A stretch of DNA of 64,000 nt from Mangifera indica (Eukaryota > Streptophyta > Magnoliopsida > Sapindales > Anacardiaceae), in assembly GCF_011075055.1 (NCBI RefSeq), contig NC_058154.1, forward strand, positions 3,534,001 to 3,598,000. Reading direction: 5' to 3'. The translations under genes and the position numbers were made by a program. The notes beneath the pieces are model-generated. The model saw nothing but the letters and a program-made list of their open reading frames with translations. It was not told the origin of the DNA and made no database searches. Position 1 is the stretch's first letter. The number at the start of each line of letters is the position of its first letter. Shown in pieces: positions 59,887-64,000 of this stretch.

Positions 59887-61501
59887 TCACAAAAAAATTG
59901 GTTATTGGTTAAAGATAATCTAAATTTAACTTAACCTTAAAAAAAAGGGAACGTTAACCACACAGACCAAAACAAAGACATAAAACATCACCCAAAATTA
60001 GGAGTAAACAAAAAAAAAACATAAACAACCCAAAAAATATCTCTTGAAAACCAATTTAAATTCTTAGGAAAATAGAATTTAAGATTTTACCCCCAAAAAA
60101 AAAAATTTGAATACCTATCAATATAGACAGGTCTACTCAAACAAATACACAAAACTATGTGATTCTTTGCGATGATTTTGATTTTTGTGTGGTGGGAGTA
60201 GACATGTTAATAGGTCGGGTTGGACTAGCTTCAACTCCACCCATCAGGCCCATGGGCCAGGTTGGCTCCAGCTAGGCTCATCGGACCCATGGGCTATTTC
60301 AAGCCTTAGGTTTGCATAGTGATTGAGCTTCAGATCGGATCGACCCATATAATTTTTAAGGCTCAAGGCTCAGCCCTTAATCGAGCCAGTCCCATTTAAA
60401 CAAAACTTTAAAAAAAAATTTAATTAAAAAATTTAAATACAAATTATTTTTTAATTATTAAAATCGAAGACAGTACCCTGAACATTTTATTTATAATCTC
60501 TTACTTGTGGTGGAGGAATACCAAGGGTATATGATGAAAAATATTTTACGTTTATAACATAGTACAAATAAATTAATTTACATACTATATAATTACAAAC
60601 ATAAATAAAATATATATACCATATCATTTATCTACTTGTTCTCAATGTTCAAATTTTTGAATTCATTTGATAGTAGATCTATTTGTAGATTTTGTAATGA
60701 TAAAATTGAAATAAAAATAAAATTATAAATATAAATAATTATTATTTACAAGTTCAAATAGTTTCCAAAATGGAGTTGATGAGAGAAAATGAGATTTAAA
60801 ATATAATGAGAGAATTACTATTGAAAGATTGAAAAATTTACAAATAAAATTAAAATAAAGAATATTTAGATTGATTTATACAGAAAAAAATTTTAAAAAA
60901 TAACACAATAGCCGGTAGCCATTGAAAGCTTCTGCTTGGCAAAAGGCTATTATTTTATTTTTTAATTTTTAATTTTTTAATAACATCAAGTCAAACCAGT
61001 TTGACTCATGAATTTAATATTAAAATCCATAATTCTATTTAAAAGACCCATAAATCAGGCTAGAGATATTACAGTGCCAGACAAAACTCTTTTATGCCGA
61101 ACCTCTATGTGAGCTAACGATACTAGGTGGGAGTCAGTAAAGAGAGCATACTTTATAATTTAAGCACGGTGGAACATCATCATTCACGGCTGGATCAACG
61201 CCGTAGTTTGAAATGGGCAATCTCTTTAACTTGCGTATAGGAAATGCCTGTGGCTAAAACCGAGCGTCTATAAATTGTGAAGAAGAGTCTCAAGTCTCAA
61301 CAGAAAAGTGAGTGATTGATTGATTGATGATGGATCATGGCAGAGACAGACCACGATTCAAATTCCTAGACCCACGAGCGCATGACAAAACTAACCAATC
61401 TTCACCCTCAGTCTGAGGAAATTGTGACTAGACACGCCGAGGCTTAGCTGGTTTGTGTTTGACATCAGCTTGACATCAACTTCCATTCTGTGTTACCGAA
61501 A
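59887..61501. other. Intergenic with repeat-like blocks
   Basis: 60190-60420 is a GC-richer block with two GGCCCATGGGC/GACCCATGGGC words, and 60970-61060 has a partly complementary GACCCATAAATCAGGC; together they could bound an old element of about 0.9 kb. No coding gene. A (GATT)n run lies near 61314-61328. Confidence 0.4.
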
Positions 61502-62240
61502 GGCCAAAGGACTATTTTTCACCGAAAATATATTGTTTTTTTAAGTTTTTTTTTTTAATTTTAAAAATTTTAAATACTTATTTATAAACAGTTAAAATTA
61601 ATAAAACTATAATATCTTAAAATTTTATCTCTTTTTATCTCTTATACTTTAAAAACTAAAAATTTTCTTCAATTTAAGTTTTAAAAAATGATAATTTCCT
61701 CATAAGGTTTAGTTTCTAGATCTCCGATATCATTATCGACGACCTCTTCCTCTCGAAGCTTTCTCTCCCTCTGACGATCTCTCTCCACTCATTTAGACCC
61801 CCAATCAGCGTCGAATGAGACTTGGAAGACGAAAAATTTTGTTGAAAAAAATTCGTCTTCCTAGACAAAGACGAAGACGACAACTTCGTCTTCCAAGCCT
61901 CATCTGATGCTAATTAGGCATCCAAATAGGTGGAGAGAGACCGCCAGAGGGAGAGGAAGCTTCGGGAGGAAAAGACCACTGGTAATGTATCGGAGATCTG
62001 AAAACTAAATCCTAGGGGGAAACTGTTATTTTTTAAAATTTCGATTGAGGAAAAACTTTTAGTTTTTAAAGTTAAGGGAAGGAAAATGAAATTATATTTT
62101 AGTTTATTTTTAATATTATAGATATATAGTGATTTTGTCCTTATTACCATTAATTTTGACCTGTCATAAGTAGGTATTTGAGATTTTCAAAGTTAAAGAG
62201 GGAAAACAACACACTTTGATGGGGAATATGTCATTTGGCC
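61502..62240. mobile_element. GGCC foldback copy 11
   Basis: Starts GGCCAAAGGACTATTTTTCA, ends ..ATATGTCATTTGGCC. A perfect 9-bp duplication TTACCGAAA lies at 61493-61501 and 62241-62249. The centre has GAAGACGAA/TTCGTCTTC-rich inverted sequence around 61820-61910. Confidence 0.93.
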
Positions 62241-62329
62241 TTACCGAAACACAACTTTTCTCCATATCCATTTTTTTTTTAATTCTTCGTGACTCTTCTT
62301 TTACTTCAAATATTACGGTTTATTTACTC

Positions 62330-62485
62330 CAATGATATTAAGTATATAATTTTATATATAAATAATAACATATTATTATATAATTAGATAATTAAAAATA
62401 AAATAATATTTAATTATATAACATATTTTTGTTTATGTATAAAATTATATATAAAAATTGTACAAATAATATTATTCTTATTTAC
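62330..62485. mobile_element. Small AT-rich palindromic MITE
   Basis: The left arm with TAAGTATATAATTTTATATA and the right arm, its approximate complement (TATAAAATTATATATAAAAA), enclose TAATTAGATAATTAAAAATA. It resembles the element at 62548 and blocks near 7550 and 9300. The exact ends are uncertain. Confidence 0.55.
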
Positions 62486-62547
62486 CCATATCAAGTAAAT
62501 AAAGTTAAATTTGAATTAATTATTCTAAATTTAAACGAAATTCAGAA

Positions 62548-62887
62548 TCAATAATATTATGTACACAACTTTATACATAAACAATAACAATAAAACTATG
62601 TGTACCCACTTTGGGTACACAAATGTGTACACATTTATATATGTCATCATGTGATTGGATGATTTTGAATTAAAAATAAAACAATAACCGATCATATGAT
62701 GACATATATGAGTGTGTATACATTTGTGTACCTAAAGTGGGTACACATAGTATTGCTCAAACAATAATATATCATCATGTGATTGAATATTATTTTATTT
62801 TTAATTTTTATCTATCTAATCACACGATAATATATTATTATTTATACATAAAATTATATACAAAAATTATCTACATAACATTACTCA
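62548..62887. mobile_element. AT-rich palindromic MITE hosting a second MITE
   Basis: The left arm AATAATATTATGTACACAAC..ATACATAAACAATAA pairs with the right arm (inverse of GAGTAATGTTATGTAGATAA). It is interrupted by 62596-62750. Without that insert it is close in size to the copy at 62330. Confidence 0.6.
62596..62750. mobile_element. 155-bp near-perfect inverted-repeat MITE
   Basis: CTATGTGTACCCACTTTGGG at the left is matched by CCTAAAGTGGGTACACATAG at the right, and the arms continue (ACACAAATGTGTACACA; TATGTCATCATGTGATTGG) for about 63 bp with a few mismatches around a short AT-rich loop. A TA on each side would suit a Stowaway-type insertion. Confidence 0.85.
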
Positions 62888-63256
62888 TTTTAATTTGACT
62901 TAATCATAATGATATACTCTTACGGTTTACGCAAGAAGAATTTAAATTGAACTAAAACTAAATAAAAATTAGTTTAAAACAGTCCAATCAAGTTTGAGTT
63001 GACGATGAATTTATCAAAAAATAATAAAATTATATTTTTCTATTTTTCATACGTAAATTGATATACACATATAGATGTCATTATGTGAATTAATATTTTA
63101 AATTAAAGATAAAATAATACTTAATTATATAATAACTTATATTACTATATATCTATTTGTATACGAAAAATAGATACAAATAATATTATTTATAAAAAAA
63201 GTGTCAAAAATTTTTTAAGAAAAAAATCAAAAATAGAAAAAATTATCAAAAAAGAT

Positions 63257-63900
63257 TAAGGGTGTGCATAATTCTGTTCAAACCATAAAACCGAATCAGA
63301 CTGTTTAAAAATTATGATTTGGTTTGGTTTTTAAAATGGTTTGGTTTGAATTGAATTTTCCAAATTGTTTTTTTCTAGTTCGGGTTGTAGTTTAGACGAT
63401 TTTCAAACCAAACCAAACTAAACCATAAACCGTATTTTTTTAAAAATACATATATTTTGCTATATTTGACAAGATTTTTCAATAAGCAATTGGGTCTACA
63501 AATTTTTTTATATTTATTTTGTCATTTTCTTTATATGTATATTATATATATTTTATATTTATTTTATATGTGTATATTATGTTTTAAAAAACTACAATTC
63601 AGTTGATTTTATTAAATAACACATATATTTAGAAATGAATAATTTTAAAATATTCAAACTATAGTAGTTGAATCGTGTGTCGTATTGCATATTAAAAATC
63701 TAATTTATCATATTGTGTATCATATTATATAATACACATTTTAAAAATTAAAATAATAAAATATTAATAAAATAATAAAATATTATATTAACAGGTCATT
63801 ATTTTGAAAAATAAAAAATTACTAAAAAAATTTTAAAAAATCAACAAAAAGATAAAAAGAATTATTGACAAAATTTTAACTATTTGTTCAAACAAAAATA
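63257..63900. mobile_element. Member of the TATGCAT-ended hAT-like family (partial)
   Basis: TAAGGGTGTGCATAATTCTG followed by TCAAACCATAAAACC and GGTTTGGTTT/AAACCAAACC inverted stretches runs parallel to 12241-12700, including TATATTTGACAAGATTTTTC. The right end was not found; it is eroded or lies past the window. 62890-63256 is AT-rich with no gene. Confidence 0.65.
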
Positions 63901-64000
63901 ACTCTTTCTCGTTGGAGCTGAACTTACCCTGGCTGGGATCACCCTTAGTCTACAGGAACAATATGAAATGAAACTCATCATGCCAATGTCATATCAGGTC

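Overview
The window is nuclear DNA from a flowering plant, most likely a eudicot. It is AT-rich and has GT-AG introns. It carries a patellin, a plant CHX-type cation/proton exchanger and a plant-type membrane-anchored methyltransferase-like gene, set in dense layers of plant transposons. I cannot name the species. Only three genes look intact; nearly everything else is mobile DNA or its debris.

Layout. 1-6.4 kb: no gene; diverged repeats, a LINE endonuclease fragment, a Copia zinc-knuckle fragment, and a Mutator-like element (MULE) with a broken MuDR transposase start on the minus strand. 6.4-13.8 kb: three long inverted-repeat elements ('GGCC foldbacks'), the third split by two hAT-like MITEs. 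14.6-16.2 kb: single-exon DUF7870/FkbM-like gene with a 202-bp tandem duplication over its 3' end. 19.6-22.2 kb: three-exon CHX antiporter, 799 aa, with a Copia LTR plus primer-binding-site remnant about 120 bp past the stop. 23.1-28.4 kb: a decayed Copia retrotransposon on the minus strand with both LTRs, primer-binding site, polypurine tract and target duplication, holding a hAT-like MITE. 29.6-39.8 kb: a degenerate Ty3/gypsy-like LTR split by a 7.8-kb MULE. That MULE carries a DUF1985 + Ulp1-protease pseudogene and inverted arrays of a 119-bp repeat; another hAT-like MITE sits in an exon of the pseudogene. 40.1-40.6 kb: two gene fragments side by side, the 3' end of a CHX gene and the first part of an aldo-keto reductase. 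44.4-46.0 kb: a patellin-6-like gene, minus strand, four exons. 46.3-53 kb: five more GGCC foldbacks. 56.2-58.9 kb: a second MuDR-type MULE with a 148-bp tandem array. 59-64 kb: two further foldbacks and small AT-rich MITEs, one nested in another.

The three genes have no evident shared pathway. The methyltransferase-like protein is predicted to sit in the endomembrane system, CHX proteins move monovalent cations across membranes, and patellins bind lipids and membranes, often near the cell plate and plasma membrane. The most informative content is the transposon biology: target duplications are clear enough to order many insertions, and three MULEs share terminal motifs and subterminal tandem arrays although only two carry transposase remnants.
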